Assembly: GCA_947632055.1 (NCBI GenBank)
Contig: CANRNS010000011.1
Span: forward strand, 1 to 34,626
Origin: an uncultured Akkermansia sp.
GTDB taxonomy: Bacteria; Verrucomicrobiota; Verrucomicrobiia; Verrucomicrobiales; Akkermansiaceae
Reading direction: 5' to 3'
Length of the DNA: 34,626 nt
The notes below the pieces were generated by a model. That model was given only the letters and a program-made list of their open reading frames with translations, ran no database searches and was not told the DNA's origin. Both the position numbers and the translations under genes were made by a program. How positions within the stretch are numbered: position 1 is the first letter of the stretch; each line of letters starts with the position of its first letter. Positions 1-8,799 of the stretch are shown one piece after another.

Positions 1-1263
1 GATGCCGCTGCGTACGATGGACGACTCGACGTGATGAAAGAGCTCTTAGCTGCCGGCGCAAAACCCGATGCTTGCAAAACCCCCACCATCCGGCAAATTT
101 TCTCTTCTTTCAAAGACTATTTAGACGCTGCGGACGGTGGTGGTCCCTTTATGACCTCCGATCGCACCATCACCCCGAATTTCCGTGCCCGTATCCAACG
201 CATGCGCTTCTTGCCGGATGTCATCCGCGCCCTGATCAAAGCCGGGGCTAAGGTGGATGCAGACACCTGGGCGGCAGCTCTCGCCCTCTCTCGTTTTCCA
301 AGAACATGCGATGACATGCCCCTGCGCGACCAGCTCGCTGCCTACCTCTCGATACTCGATGCCCTCAACGAAAGCAGCGCCAAATTGCCAACCGACGCGC
401 TTACCACATTGGAAATCCCGGATGATGTAAAAGGAGATGCCTTCTGCCCCATTTTAGAAAAGTTGATTGCCCTGGGAGCCGACCCCAAAGCCACTGATGA
501 AAACTCAAAAACTATCCTCTTTGAGGTGCAGGACGTCCAAATCCTGCAATGCCTCGTGAAGGCCGGGTTCGACATCAATGCTCGGGATAAATGGGGTTAC
601 ACGCCCCTACTCAGCATCGCGGCTACCCACGGGAAAAAACTCACCCTGGATTTGTACAAGGCAGCAGTTGCCGCCGGTGCGGATGTCAAGGCGAAGGATA
701 TGAGGAACCACACCCTGCTTCAGCTCGTGACCAGAGTTCAGGCCCTGCCCAGATCTAAGGATCCGTCTGCCATTGACGTTGCCCGTGAGCTCCTGAAAGC
801 CGGGCTGGATGTCAATAGCAAAGATCAGGATGGAGAGACTCCTATTTTCCGCGTCAGGTCAAAACCCATGCTTGACTTTTTGCTTCAATCCGGCGCCGAC
901 CCTAAAATAGTTGATAAAGCAGGCAACACAACAATTCACGCCGCCGTGGAGACTCAAATTACTTATAGTTTCAGCAGGATCGACGCCGACATTATCCGCA
1001 CGCTGGTAAAAGCCGGTGTAGATGTGAACGCCCGCAACAAGTCGGGCAAGACGTCTCTCGATGAATTCGTTAGAACCAATCATCCTTCTGAAAGTTCTCA
1101 AAAAGACAAGGCTCCTGTCCTGGAGGCCCTGCTTGAAGTGGGAGCAAAGCTCGACCCGAAGAACGCGGAGGATGCCAAAGCCATCGAGAATTTCAAAAAG
1201 AGTTTCAAGAAGTTCCCGATCTACGAGCAAATCTTCAAGAAGCACAACTGCTCCCTGCCCTGA
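1..1263 (+). CDS. Ankyrin-repeat protein, 5' end outside the window
   Basis: The frame is open from the first base, and the residues before the first internal ATG (position 31) already read as an ankyrin helix pair, so the gene starts upstream of the window. At least four units with the ankyrin pattern (A-G-A/F-D-V/I-N-A-R-D, G-x-T-P-L) are visible, for example near positions 560-620, 790-850, 880-950 and 1000-1060. Ankyrin repeats bind other proteins; no catalytic domain is seen, and the partner is unknown. The C-terminus is Lys/Phe-rich and ends without a recognisable anchor. The next gene is another ankyrin protein on the same strand 274 bp later, so the two are probably paralogues. Whether this one is exported cannot be judged because the N-terminus is missing. 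Confidence 0.85.
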   Translation, partial: DAAAYDGRLDVMKELLAAGAKPDACKTPTIRQIFSSFKDYLDAADGGGPFMTSDRTITPNFRARIQRMRFLPDVIRALIKAGAKVDADTWAAALALSRFPRTCDDMPLRDQLAAYLSILDALNESSAKLPTDALTTLEIPDDVKGDAFCPILEKLIALGADPKATDENSKTILFEVQDVQILQCLVKAGFDINARDKWGYTPLLSIAATHGKKLTLDLYKAAVAAGADVKAKDMRNHTLLQLVTRVQALPRSKDPSAIDVARELLKAGLDVNSKDQDGETPIFRVRSKPMLDFLLQSGADPKIVDKAGNTTIHAAVETQITYSFSRIDADIIRTLVKAGVDVNARNKSGKTSLDEFVRTNHPSESSQKDKAPVLEALLEVGAKLDPKNAEDAKAIENFKKSFKKFPIYEQIFKKHNCSLP

Positions 1264-1449
1264 TTGTCTCCGCAAAAGACGCACCCGTCCCAAGAAGAAG
1301 CAATCCCAACACGCAAACCATTTACGATACGATTTGCAAAGCGAGCGCGCGTTGCGCGGAGGCAAGAGGTGTGTCTCGCATTCCACACGCGAAGAAATGG
1401 GTTGAATGAGTTCAGAGAAGATTTTATTGGGGCACGTGTGACTTTTGTC

Positions 1450-1478
1450 TTGCTTTTCTCTCCTGTAACAGGTACACT
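1450..1478 (+). promoter_or_regulatory. Candidate sigma70-like promoter of the second ankyrin gene
   Basis: TTGCTT at 1450-1455 and TACACT at 1473-1478 are separated by exactly 17 bp. Transcription would start near 1485, about 25 nt before the ATG at 1510 and before the C8 tract. The boxes match the consensus 3/6 and 4/6, so this is a moderate prediction. Confidence 0.4.
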
Positions 1479-1495
1479 GTGCGCAGTTTCGCACA
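1478..1495. repeat. Inverted repeat TGTGCG-N6-CGCACA
   Basis: A perfect 6-bp dyad with a 6-nt centre overlaps the end of the candidate -10 box and the predicted transcription start. It could be an operator or a 5' hairpin. A second small palindrome, CTGTAACAG, lies at 1463-1471 inside the promoter spacer. Confidence 0.35.
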
Positions 1496-1525
1496 TATCA
1501 CTCACTATCATGAACATCGCCGTTA

Positions 1526-1533
1526 CCCCCCCC
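1526..1533 (+). repeat. C8 homopolymer between ATG 1510 and the ankyrin frame
   Basis: With eight C residues, translation from ATG 1510 stops after 15 codons (TAA at 1555-1557). With seven, the same ATG would run directly into the 787-codon ankyrin frame and give a signal-peptide-like N-terminus. The tract is therefore either a slippage switch or an assembly error. Confidence 0.6.
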
Positions 1534-1537
1534 GTAT

Positions 1538-3901
1538 TTGTTATTAGCTTGTTGTAAGTGTTTTATCGCATCTGTGCTCACCATCGCGCTGATGGGTCTG
1601 GGCATGGCGAGCGGTCAGGAAAAGGAAACAGCGGCAGTCCCGCAGCAAGGGGTGGAACTCCTCTTCCCGGCGGGTACGGGGAAGCAGGCAAAGGGCGCCA
1701 AGCTCAGCAAGGAACAGAAGGAGGCAGCCTCCCTGCTCCAAAAACTCAAGGCCATTGAAAAAGGCGGTGATATCAACGCCACGGACAAGCAAGGCCAAAC
1801 CGCCCTCATGCATGCCGCCGCGCAGAACAACCGCCTCGCCGTCTGCTGGCTTGTGGCGAAAAGCGCGGATGCCTCCATCAAGAGCAAGAAGGGAAAGACG
1901 GCGGGCAGCGTGGCCCACGGGGACATGCGCGAATTCCTGACGGCGCTCGAGAAGGAAAAGCAGCCGCTGAGCCGCCAGGAAGCGCGGGATATGTATGCAT
2001 ATTGGGGCATTACTCCGGGCAAAATTGGGAACGGACTTTCTTCAGGTGAGGATGCGATTCTTCAGCTGCGTGGGGCAAAGGCAGAGGACCTCAGCAAGCT
2101 GAAAAATAAGGAATGGAAAATGGAGCATTTTCAGGAAGACCCGATGACACTCGCCCTGCTTTACCGCATCGGCGCGCGTAAATTCTCTTTCCCGGAAAAT
2201 CTCTCCAGCGTGAAAACGGAACAGCTGCAACTCCTCCGCGCGCTCGGGGTGAAGACGGATATTGTCGAACTCGCGCTTCAGATGAGGATCGCGCTTCAGT
2301 TGAAGCAAAAAGAAATCGCGCTTGCGCTCCTGAAACAGGATCCGTCTCTGCTCCAAAACCAGGATATATTTCCCTCCATCTCCGATGCGAAAACGCTGCA
2401 AGCTCTCTTGGACGCCGGACTGGATGCCAAGAACGAAAAACTCATGGAGGCGGTCATCAACAAGGGCGATGGGGCCATGCTGCGAACACTCCTCAAGGCG
2501 GGCGCAACGCTCCAGGATCCAGATAAAATTCTGAAGGAGTACTCCGACCAAAGCGCAGACTTTGTCCTCGCTCTCATTGACGCCGGAACCAAAGCCGATG
2601 TGAACACATTGCCTGTGAGAATGAGTCCATGCGACTACACAAGGCTGCAATACAAAGTTAATGCAACGCTTCTTCATCAAGCAGCGAACCGAGTGGACCT
2701 TACGGATGTGCAACTGCTCCTTGCTCACGGAGCGGACCCCAATACGCCGGGCAAAAAAGTAAGAGATGGTCAAGAAGAACCCTACGGCATGACTCCGTTG
2801 ATGGCAGCCGCCAATTCCTTGGATGTGGAGGAAAAAGTTACACTACACACCTCGGGCTCCGTGGGCTTGCTCTTAAGTTCCGTAACGCGGAAAAATGCTA
2901 CACACCGCACCGAGATTGTGAGACGCCTACTGGATGCCGGGGCCGATGTGCATGTCAAAGATTCTGCGGGAAATGGCGTCATCTATTACGCCGTTTGCGG
3001 TGCGTTCTACGAAGGAGCCCCTCTCTACCTCCGCGAGAGCAAGAAAGCGGAAGCGGACATCCTGCTCATGGTAGAGCTGCTGATCAAGGCGGGGGCTGAC
3101 GTGCCCAAGGACATCCTAGCTCGGGATGCGCTGCGCTCGGATATATCCCGTGCCGGACGGGAGAAGCTGGCCCTCATGCTTCTCGACGCCGGCGCCGACC
3201 CGCTGGCACGAAAGAAAGATAGTTGGACCGCCGGATGGACCACCCTCATGATCAACGGCATTTACGGTCCCAAGATTGCCAGGCGACTGCTCGATGCCGG
3301 AGTGGACCCGACCGTGAAATGCGGGGAGAAATCAGCCATGGGTCTCGCCATGAAGCAAGGAGCGGTGGAGGTCGTCAAACTGCTCAAGGAAAAAGGAATC
3401 GCCCCCGGAGAACTCCGGGTCGTAAGCCCTGAAACGACAAAGTTCTTGCTCGAACTCGGCGCCCGCATCCCCAAGGACATGACGGATCGGATCATGGACG
3501 ATCTCTGTCTTCGTTACGCTGATGTTTGGCTTCCCGCCAAACTCAGCGAGGACTACATTGACATCATCCAAATTCTCAAATTCCATGGGTACAAGCCGGA
3601 GCTCATGGCGTGGGCAAAAAAAGACCACAGTGACCTCAACACCGAAGCCCTTCGCGCATTTTTCAAAACAGGCGAGAATCCGAATGAAGTCGATGAAAAC
3701 GGTAACTCCCTTCTCGCCAACTTTGTTTGCTCTACAAAATCTGGATGGAAGGTTGCTGAGGTGCTGCCCGCTTTTATTGAAGCAGGAGTTGACTTAAACC
3801 ACAAGAACAAAGGCGGCAAAACCATTCTGCAGCTCGCAAAAGAGCAAAAACTGGAAGATGACGTCATCAAACTCCTCCAAGAGTACGGCGCGAAGGAGTG
3901 A
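1538..3901 (+). CDS. Exported ankyrin-repeat protein
   Basis: A protein of 787 residues. The start given is a TTG, the first start codon in frame. A GTG at 1574 is also possible, and ATG 1510 would be the natural start if the C8 tract had one base fewer. From any of these the N-terminus is hydrophobic (about residues 1-25, ending near MASGQE) and looks like a signal peptide, so the protein is probably exported. Ankyrin units follow: one at about residues 78-120, then clusters at about 380-470, 505-560, 580-640 and near the C-terminus, separated by degenerate helical repeats. The pattern LLxAGAD recurs many times. No enzyme domain is seen. The arrangement suggests a periplasmic or surface binding scaffold; the partner is unknown. 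It sits after a similar gene and before a weak terminator. Confidence 0.85.
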   Translation: MLLACCKCFIASVLTIALMGLGMASGQEKETAAVPQQGVELLFPAGTGKQAKGAKLSKEQKEAASLLQKLKAIEKGGDINATDKQGQTALMHAAAQNNRLAVCWLVAKSADASIKSKKGKTAGSVAHGDMREFLTALEKEKQPLSRQEARDMYAYWGITPGKIGNGLSSGEDAILQLRGAKAEDLSKLKNKEWKMEHFQEDPMTLALLYRIGARKFSFPENLSSVKTEQLQLLRALGVKTDIVELALQMRIALQLKQKEIALALLKQDPSLLQNQDIFPSISDAKTLQALLDAGLDAKNEKLMEAVINKGDGAMLRTLLKAGATLQDPDKILKEYSDQSADFVLALIDAGTKADVNTLPVRMSPCDYTRLQYKVNATLLHQAANRVDLTDVQLLLAHGADPNTPGKKVRDGQEEPYGMTPLMAAANSLDVEEKVTLHTSGSVGLLLSSVTRKNATHRTEIVRRLLDAGADVHVKDSAGNGVIYYAVCGAFYEGAPLYLRESKKAEADILLMVELLIKAGADVPKDILARDALRSDISRAGREKLALMLLDAGADPLARKKDSWTAGWTTLMINGIYGPKIARRLLDAGVDPTVKCGEKSAMGLAMKQGAVEVVKLLKEKGIAPGELRVVSPETTKFLLELGARIPKDMTDRIMDDLCLRYADVWLPAKLSEDYIDIIQILKFHGYKPELMAWAKKDHSDLNTEALRAFFKTGENPNEVDENGNSLLANFVCSTKSGWKVAEVLPAFIEAGVDLNHKNKGGKTILQLAKEQKLEDDVIKLLQEYGAKE

Positions 3902-3928
3902 GGAGGAGGCAGCCTTTCGCTTTCACGT

Positions 3929-3945
3929 AACGCCTCGGCGTTTTT
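3929..3945 (+). terminator. Weak intrinsic terminator after the ankyrin genes
   Basis: AACGCC and GGCGTT form a short stem with a 2-4 nt loop, followed directly by a T run (3941-3945). It lies about 30 bp after the ankyrin stop codon. The stem is short, so termination may be partial. In the rest of the gap up to mpl I see only a candidate promoter. Confidence 0.45.
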
Positions 3946-4093
3946 CAGGCTGATTAACAGACGAACGACAATCTGCGGAAAGTAGCTCTATCCTCGCATG
4001 TTTACCCATTTTAAGGGATATGCGTTTGATATGGCTCCTTCGTTTTTGAGGCAATGAGGGATAAAAATGTGGCGGGGTCATACCGGAAAAAGC

Positions 4094-4122
4094 TTGCAAT
4101 ATAGGGGGGAATAAGCTACCCT
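4094..4122 (+). promoter_or_regulatory. Candidate promoter of mpl
   Basis: TTGCAA (4094-4099) and TACCCT (4117-4122) are 17 bp apart. The predicted start near 4129 would leave a leader of about 11 nt before ATG 4140. There is no clear Shine-Dalgarno sequence, which fits the short-leader pattern seen at hom and ftsA. Confidence 0.35.
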
Positions 4123-4139
4123 TTGCGGCCTAACGAGAA

Positions 4140-5546
4140 ATGACCGGCGTACAACATATCCACTTTCTGGGCATTTGTGGCACAGCCATGGGTGCAGTTG
4201 CTTCTGCCATGGCACGCAAGGGGTACAGGGTGACAGGGTCGGATGAGAATGTCTACCCGCCCATGTCGACATTTTTGGCCGAAGAGGGGATCACGGTGTA
4301 CAGCGGTTACAAGGCGGAAAACTTGGAGGATGGGGTGGAGTTAGTGGTGATTGGCAATGCGTTGAGTCGAGGAAATCCGGAGGTGGAAGCGGTGCTGGAG
4401 CGCGGATTGCGTTACATGAGCTTGCCGGAGGCGATGAAGGAGTTTTTTCTGTGGGGCAAGAGGAACTTTGTGGTGACGGGAACGCATGGAAAGACAACGA
4501 CGACGTCCATGCTTGCTTGGCTGTTGGAGGACCAAGGGCTGAACCCCGGCTTCATGATCGGTGGCATAGCTCGCAACTTGGGGCGAGGCGGACGATTCAC
4601 AGATTCGGAATACTGCGTGCTGGAAGGGGATGAATATGACACCGCTTTCTTCGACAAGCGATCAAAATTCTTGCACTACCTGCCGAGTGTGCTCATCGTC
4701 AATAATATCGAGATGGATCATGCGGATATATACCGCAACGTGGAAGAAATTAAGTTGTCGTTCTCTCGTTTGCTGAGGGTAGTGCCAGACAACGGAGTCG
4801 TCTTCATGAATGCGGACTGTCCCAGCTGCCAGGATGTGCGCATGCGGGCGCAGGCCGAGCTCGGAGAACATGTACGCATTGTCACTGTGGGGCTTGGAGA
4901 GGGAGCTCAGCGGCGTATCACCGCCGTGAATTTACAACCGGCAGGTTCCTCTTTTGTGCTGGATGGTGAGCTCTACACGATACCGATGGTCGGGGAGTTC
5001 AATGTGCGCAATGCGGCGATGGCGGTTTGTGCTGCAATGGAAGCAGGACTTGATCCGGCGCAGATACGCGAATCTCTGGCGCGCTTTCAAGGTGTAGCGC
5101 GGCGCCAGGAAGTGCGCGGTACAGTGAATGATGTGACGGTGGTGGACGACTTTGCTCACCATCCTACCGCTGTGGCGCAATCCATTGTCGGCTTGCGCCA
5201 GCGTTTCCCAAAAAGTCGGCTGTGGGTGCTTTTTGACCCGCGGAGCAACACGATGATCCGCAACCTCTTTCAGCATGAGCTGGCGGCCTCCCTCAGCCAG
5301 GCCGATTTTGTGGTGCTGTCACCGGTGGAGAGCTACAAAAAACTCAGCCCGGAAGAGCGGTTGGATGAGAATGCCCTGGCGCAGGAATTGTCCGCCGTCG
5401 GCAAGGAGTGCCATGTGGGCAAGAGTATTCCAGAGATTGTCACCTATGTGACTTCCCGCGTACACCCCGGCGATGTACTGCTGGTGATGAGCAACGGCGG
5501 CTTTGGCGGCATCCACAGCAAGCTCCTCACTGCCCTGGCGCTGTGA
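4140..5546 (+). CDS. mpl: UDP-N-acetylmuramate:L-alanyl-gamma-D-glutamyl-meso-diaminopimelate ligase
   Basis: A Mur ligase of 468 residues. It attaches recycled L-Ala-gamma-D-Glu-meso-DAP tripeptide to UDP-MurNAc in the cytoplasm, returning old wall peptide to peptidoglycan synthesis. The N-terminal HIHFLGICGTAMG is the Rossmann start typical of Mpl. The ATP loop GTHGKTTTT lies at about residues 114-122. The segment GNALSRGNPEVEAV, the DDFAHHPTA motif and DPRSNTM are Mpl hallmarks; MurC would have a DDYGHHPTE-like motif. The length is near the usual 450-460. The only ATG that keeps the whole Rossmann strand is 4140. gltX follows on the same strand 55 bp later. The presence of Mpl implies DAP-type peptidoglycan and a recycling route. 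Confidence 0.92.
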   Translation: MTGVQHIHFLGICGTAMGAVASAMARKGYRVTGSDENVYPPMSTFLAEEGITVYSGYKAENLEDGVELVVIGNALSRGNPEVEAVLERGLRYMSLPEAMKEFFLWGKRNFVVTGTHGKTTTTSMLAWLLEDQGLNPGFMIGGIARNLGRGGRFTDSEYCVLEGDEYDTAFFDKRSKFLHYLPSVLIVNNIEMDHADIYRNVEEIKLSFSRLLRVVPDNGVVFMNADCPSCQDVRMRAQAELGEHVRIVTVGLGEGAQRRITAVNLQPAGSSFVLDGELYTIPMVGEFNVRNAAMAVCAAMEAGLDPAQIRESLARFQGVARRQEVRGTVNDVTVVDDFAHHPTAVAQSIVGLRQRFPKSRLWVLFDPRSNTMIRNLFQHELAASLSQADFVVLSPVESYKKLSPEERLDENALAQELSAVGKECHVGKSIPEIVTYVTSRVHPGDVLLVMSNGGFGGIHSKLLTALAL

Positions 5547-5601
5547 ATCAGTACGCTTGTTTGCACTTGAAAAAAAAGGCAGACAGGTGTATAAGGCGCG
5601 C

Positions 5602-6960
5602 ATGGATACACAGGTGCGCACACGATTTGCGCCGTCACCGACAGGGTATTTGCACATAGGCGGAGCCCGCACGGCGCTGTTCAATTACCTCTTTACCCGC
5701 AAGATGGGCGGTACTTTTGTGCTGCGCATTGAGGACACCGACCAGGAACGCCATGTGGAGCAAGCCATGCAAGCGATATTCAGCGGCATGAAGTGGCTCG
5801 GACTCAACTGGGATGAGGGCGAAGGCGCAGGTGGGCCCTATGAACCGTATTTCCAGAGTAAGCGCGGGGAAATATATGACCGCTATTTTCAGAAGTTGGT
5901 AGATGCCGGACGGGTTTATGAATGTCCGGCGCCCAACAGACGGGACAAGGATGGCAATGAGATACCCGGTACGAGCGAGGGAACGGTGTGGCGCTTTCGC
6001 TTTCGCCGGGACGGCGTCATCACCCTGCACGATGCGGTATGCGGTGATATTACTGTGGATTACACCCATGAGGAAAACACGCCGGACATGGTGCTTAAGC
6101 GCACGGATGGCTCCTACATATTCCATTTGGTGAATGTAGTGGATGACATCGAGATGAAGATCACGCATGTGATTCGCGGCGAGGATCATATCATGAACAC
6201 TTTTAAACATCTGCAGCTCTTCGAGGCTTTTGGCGAGCAACCGCCGGTATATGCTCACATCCCGCTCATCCAGAACCCGGACGGTTCCAAGATGAGTAAG
6301 CGCGATGTGGGGGCGCAATTGGGCGCATACCCGGAGGAGGGCTTCCTGCCGGAAGCAGTGGTGAACTTCATTGCGTTGCTCGGCTGGAATCCCAAGACTG
6401 AGCAGGAAGTGTTCTCCATGCAGGAGCTCATCGACCTCTTCTCTCTTGAGCACGTCAACCGCGCCGCCGCTAAGTTTGACATCACCAAGTGCAAATGGAT
6501 GAATCAACAGCACATCTTGCGACTCGCGCCTGAGGAGTTTGTGCAGCGCGCACTTCCTTTCTGTGCCAAGGCGGGGCTAACCGACACGGCGCAGCTTCGC
6601 ACGGCCATCGCCGGGGTGCAGAGCAAGGTGCAGTTGTTGAGCGAAGTACCTCACTGGGTGCGCTGGGTGCAGCGTTTGGAGTATGATCAAGAATCCATGA
6701 ATGGCTTACAGGAAAATGCGCGCGAGATGCTCGATTTGCTCGCCAACGCATTTCGCGCTCTCCCGGAGTGGGATGCTTCGGCGGCTTTCGCTCTCATCAA
6801 GCCGCTTTGCAAGGAGCATGGCGTGAAAGTGGGCGCGGGCATGTACCCACTGCGCGTTGCCCTCACCGGGAGCCATGTCGGACCCGGGATGGACTGCATA
6901 TTCGCCACGTTGGGGCAGGCGGAAATCCTGCATCGCATTGAGATTTTCCCCGCTAAGTAA
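5602..6960 (+). CDS. gltX: Glutamyl-tRNA synthetase
   Basis: A class I aminoacyl-tRNA synthetase of 452 residues that charges tRNA-Glu (and possibly tRNA-Gln, if the organism uses the amidotransferase route). The N-terminus reads RTRFAPSPTGYLHIGGART, containing the HIGH-type motif at residues 18-21. The second signature KMSKR is at 230-234, followed by the usual G-A...GFLPEAVVNFIALLGW segment. The C-terminal anticodon-binding helical domain is complete. The frame is open back to 5503, inside mpl, but those residues are not family-like; ATG 5602 places the catalytic domain exactly at the family start. A purine-rich AGACAGG lies about 14 nt upstream. The queA start follows after 8 bp. Confidence 0.96.
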   Translation: MDTQVRTRFAPSPTGYLHIGGARTALFNYLFTRKMGGTFVLRIEDTDQERHVEQAMQAIFSGMKWLGLNWDEGEGAGGPYEPYFQSKRGEIYDRYFQKLVDAGRVYECPAPNRRDKDGNEIPGTSEGTVWRFRFRRDGVITLHDAVCGDITVDYTHEENTPDMVLKRTDGSYIFHLVNVVDDIEMKITHVIRGEDHIMNTFKHLQLFEAFGEQPPVYAHIPLIQNPDGSKMSKRDVGAQLGAYPEEGFLPEAVVNFIALLGWNPKTEQEVFSMQELIDLFSLEHVNRAAAKFDITKCKWMNQQHILRLAPEEFVQRALPFCAKAGLTDTAQLRTAIAGVQSKVQLLSEVPHWVRWVQRLEYDQESMNGLQENAREMLDLLANAFRALPEWDASAAFALIKPLCKEHGVKVGAGMYPLRVALTGSHVGPGMDCIFATLGQAEILHRIEIFPAK

Positions 6961-6968
6961 GCCCGTTT

Positions 6969-7946
6969 GTGCGTACGCTGGATTTCGACTATTTTCTGCC
7001 ACCGGAGCTCATTGCGGAGCGTCCGTTGCCGGAGCGTACAGCCTCGCGCATGATGGTCGTGCACCGGGAGAGTGGTAACATCGAGCACCGACATTTCCGT
7101 GACCTGCCGGACTACATCATGCCGGGGGACTTACTTGTGCTCAACGACACAAAAGTGGTGCCCGCGCGTTTTTTCTCCAACGATGGCGCCATTGAGCTGG
7201 TGCGCGCCGGCATGGCGGGCGAACTCGTGTGGAAATGCCTGGTACGTCCGGGGAGAAAGATGAAGATCGGGCGCACGGTGCAGGTAGGAGCCAGCACAGG
7301 TACCGTGGAAAGCATTGATGAGGAAGGCTACCGCTTTATCCGCTGGGATCAAGCGATAGATGATGAGAAATATGGTCGTCTTGCACTTCCTCACTACATG
7401 AACCGCGAGGGCGATCCCTCCGACCGTGAACGCTACCAAACCATCTATGCCGTGCACGAGGGCGCCATAGCCGCTCCCACCGCCGGGTTGCACTTTTCCA
7501 AGGAACTGCTGGATTCCCTGCCGCATCGCTTTCTTACCCTGCATGTGGGCGTGGGGACCTTTCGTCCGGTGAAGGTGGACCACGTGGAGAACCACCACAT
7601 GCATACCGAGAGTTTTTACCTGCCGCCGGACACGGCAAGCGCTGTTAACTCGGCCAAGAGGGTTCTCGCTGTGGGAACCACCAGCGTGCGCGTGCTGGAA
7701 ACGCAAGCTGCGCGCTACGGATTACCCATTCAACCGGGCAATGGCAACACGGACATATTTATCTACCCCGGATTCAAATATCAGGTGACGGGAGCGTTGC
7801 TGACCAACTTCCACCTGCCGCAGAGCACGCTCATCATGCTTGTGTGCGCTTTTGCCAACCGTGAGCTCATCATGGAAGCGTACCGTCAGGCTGTGGCAGA
7901 GCGCTACCGCTTCTTTTCGTACGGAGATTGCATGCTCATCCTTTGA
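6969..7946 (+). CDS. queA: S-adenosylmethionine:tRNA ribosyltransferase-isomerase
   Basis: QueA transfers and rearranges the ribosyl part of SAM onto 7-aminomethyl-7-deazaguanine in tRNA, making epoxyqueuosine. The 325 residues (family about 340-360) begin with DFDYFLPPELIAERPLPER, a standard QueA opening. They contain PGDLLVLNDTKVVPARF, the APTAGLHFS motif near residue 173, HVGVGTFRPV, the TNFHLPQSTLIMLV segment near the end and the final YRFFSYGDCMLIL. The start is GTG at 6969; no ATG precedes the conserved block. It follows gltX by 8 bp. Its last 11 bp overlap the end of the convergent HAD gene. A second queuosine gene, queE, lies about 3 kb away on the other strand. Confidence 0.95.
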   Translation: MRTLDFDYFLPPELIAERPLPERTASRMMVVHRESGNIEHRHFRDLPDYIMPGDLLVLNDTKVVPARFFSNDGAIELVRAGMAGELVWKCLVRPGRKMKIGRTVQVGASTGTVESIDEEGYRFIRWDQAIDDEKYGRLALPHYMNREGDPSDRERYQTIYAVHEGAIAAPTAGLHFSKELLDSLPHRFLTLHVGVGTFRPVKVDHVENHHMHTESFYLPPDTASAVNSAKRVLAVGTTSVRVLETQAARYGLPIQPGNGNTDIFIYPGFKYQVTGALLTNFHLPQSTLIMLVCAFANRELIMEAYRQAVAERYRFFSYGDCMLIL

Positions 7947-8799
7947 GTGCGTGCGGGAAAAAGCGTTTTTGCCAAGCACAGAGAGCGGACGGTACGTCAG
8001 CAAATACACTGCCATAATTGTGCGCGACCCAGCGCAGCACATCGGCGTGAGCATCGGCGGGAACCGCACAGAAAGCTTGCGGAAAAAGCCGAAAAGCATC
8101 CAAGTCGTTGTGCCCGTCGCCCATGAGAAAAAGACAATGCATTGGCACGTGCCAGGCAGCGAGCACTCTCTGCAGAGCGATGCCTTTGTTGAAACGCGCG
8201 TCAGCGAGGCGCAGGTATTTACCGGCGCGTTGCACTGTGATCCCTGGCAAAGGGTTCACAAAGCTCAAAATGTAGGGCATGATAAGGTCCATTGTTTCAC
8301 TGTCGCGCGCTTCAATAGAGAGGGGATCAGTGGCGGAAAGCGTCCACTCAGCGTGCGGGAGCTCGATACGCAGCCGTCGCAGGGCAGCCTGCCAGGCTTG
8401 GTGTACGGAATCGCGCAATTTCAAATTGACGGCGTAACAATGGGCGTTGTGCTCGACAAGCGGGCGCAGCAATCCTGCGTGGTTTGACAAGTACACGTAA
8501 CGTTCGCATGTGCAGATAAAGTCTGGTTGCATCGGAAGCAATGCGAGCACCTTCGCCATGTCCGCCAGATTCCGGCCGCTGTTGATCCCCCAGCGCACTC
8601 CGCAGCGACGCAGTTGTCCGAGCAATTCAAAGATCTGCGGGGCTATGTCTGCCATAGCGGCTCCTTTGCGGCGCAACGTGCCATCGTAGTCCAACGAGAT
8701 AAGGGCAGAGGGAGGAAACCCTGCTGGGGGGCATCTGCCGGGCAGGAGGATATCCCCCTCCTCCGCAGAATGAAGCACCAGTGGCGACTCGTCGATCAT
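7936..8799 (-). CDS. HAD-superfamily phosphatase (IIB/Cof-like)
   Basis: A protein of 287 residues with the HAD motifs in order: DYDGT at residues 37-41 (nucleophile and acid/base Asp), NSGR (motif II Ser), a Lys in FNKGIAL (motif III) and GDGHNDLDAF (motif IV). The spacing and the cap between motifs II and III fit subclass IIB, which dephosphorylates sugar phosphates and related small metabolites; the substrate cannot be told from sequence. The start is ATG 8799, which overlaps the stop of the upstream OmpA-domain gene as ATGA. The frame stays open to 8928, but those residues are shadow coding of the neighbour. Translational coupling to two envelope genes is notable, yet nothing in the protein suggests export. 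The 3' end overlaps queA by 11 bp. Confidence 0.85.
   Translation of the reverse strand: MIDESPLVLHSAEEGDILLPGRCPPAGFPPSALISLDYDGTLRRKGAAMADIAPQIFELLGQLRRCGVRWGINSGRNLADMAKVLALLPMQPDFICTCERYVYLSNHAGLLRPLVEHNAHCYAVNLKLRDSVHQAWQAALRRLRIELPHAEWTLSATDPLSIEARDSETMDLIMPYILSFVNPLPGITVQRAGKYLRLADARFNKGIALQRVLAAWHVPMHCLFLMGDGHNDLDAFRLFPQAFCAVPADAHADVLRWVAHNYGSVFADVPSALCAWQKRFFPHALKG

Noticed and set aside
859..1494. Minus-strand frame of 211 codons under the first ankyrin gene
   Set aside because: It mirrors ankyrin codons over most of its length and shows no domain.
4140..5546. MurC as the identity of the Mur ligase
   Set aside because: DDFAHHPTA, DPRSNTM and GNALSRGNPEVEAV fit Mpl, not MurC.
5635..6513. 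Open frame of 292 codons opposite gltX
   Set aside because: It is fully antisense to the conserved synthetase core and rich in Arg/His shadow composition.
7840..8487. Plus-strand frame of 215 codons across queA end and HAD gene
   Set aside because: It is antisense to the HAD motifs and overlaps queA in another frame.
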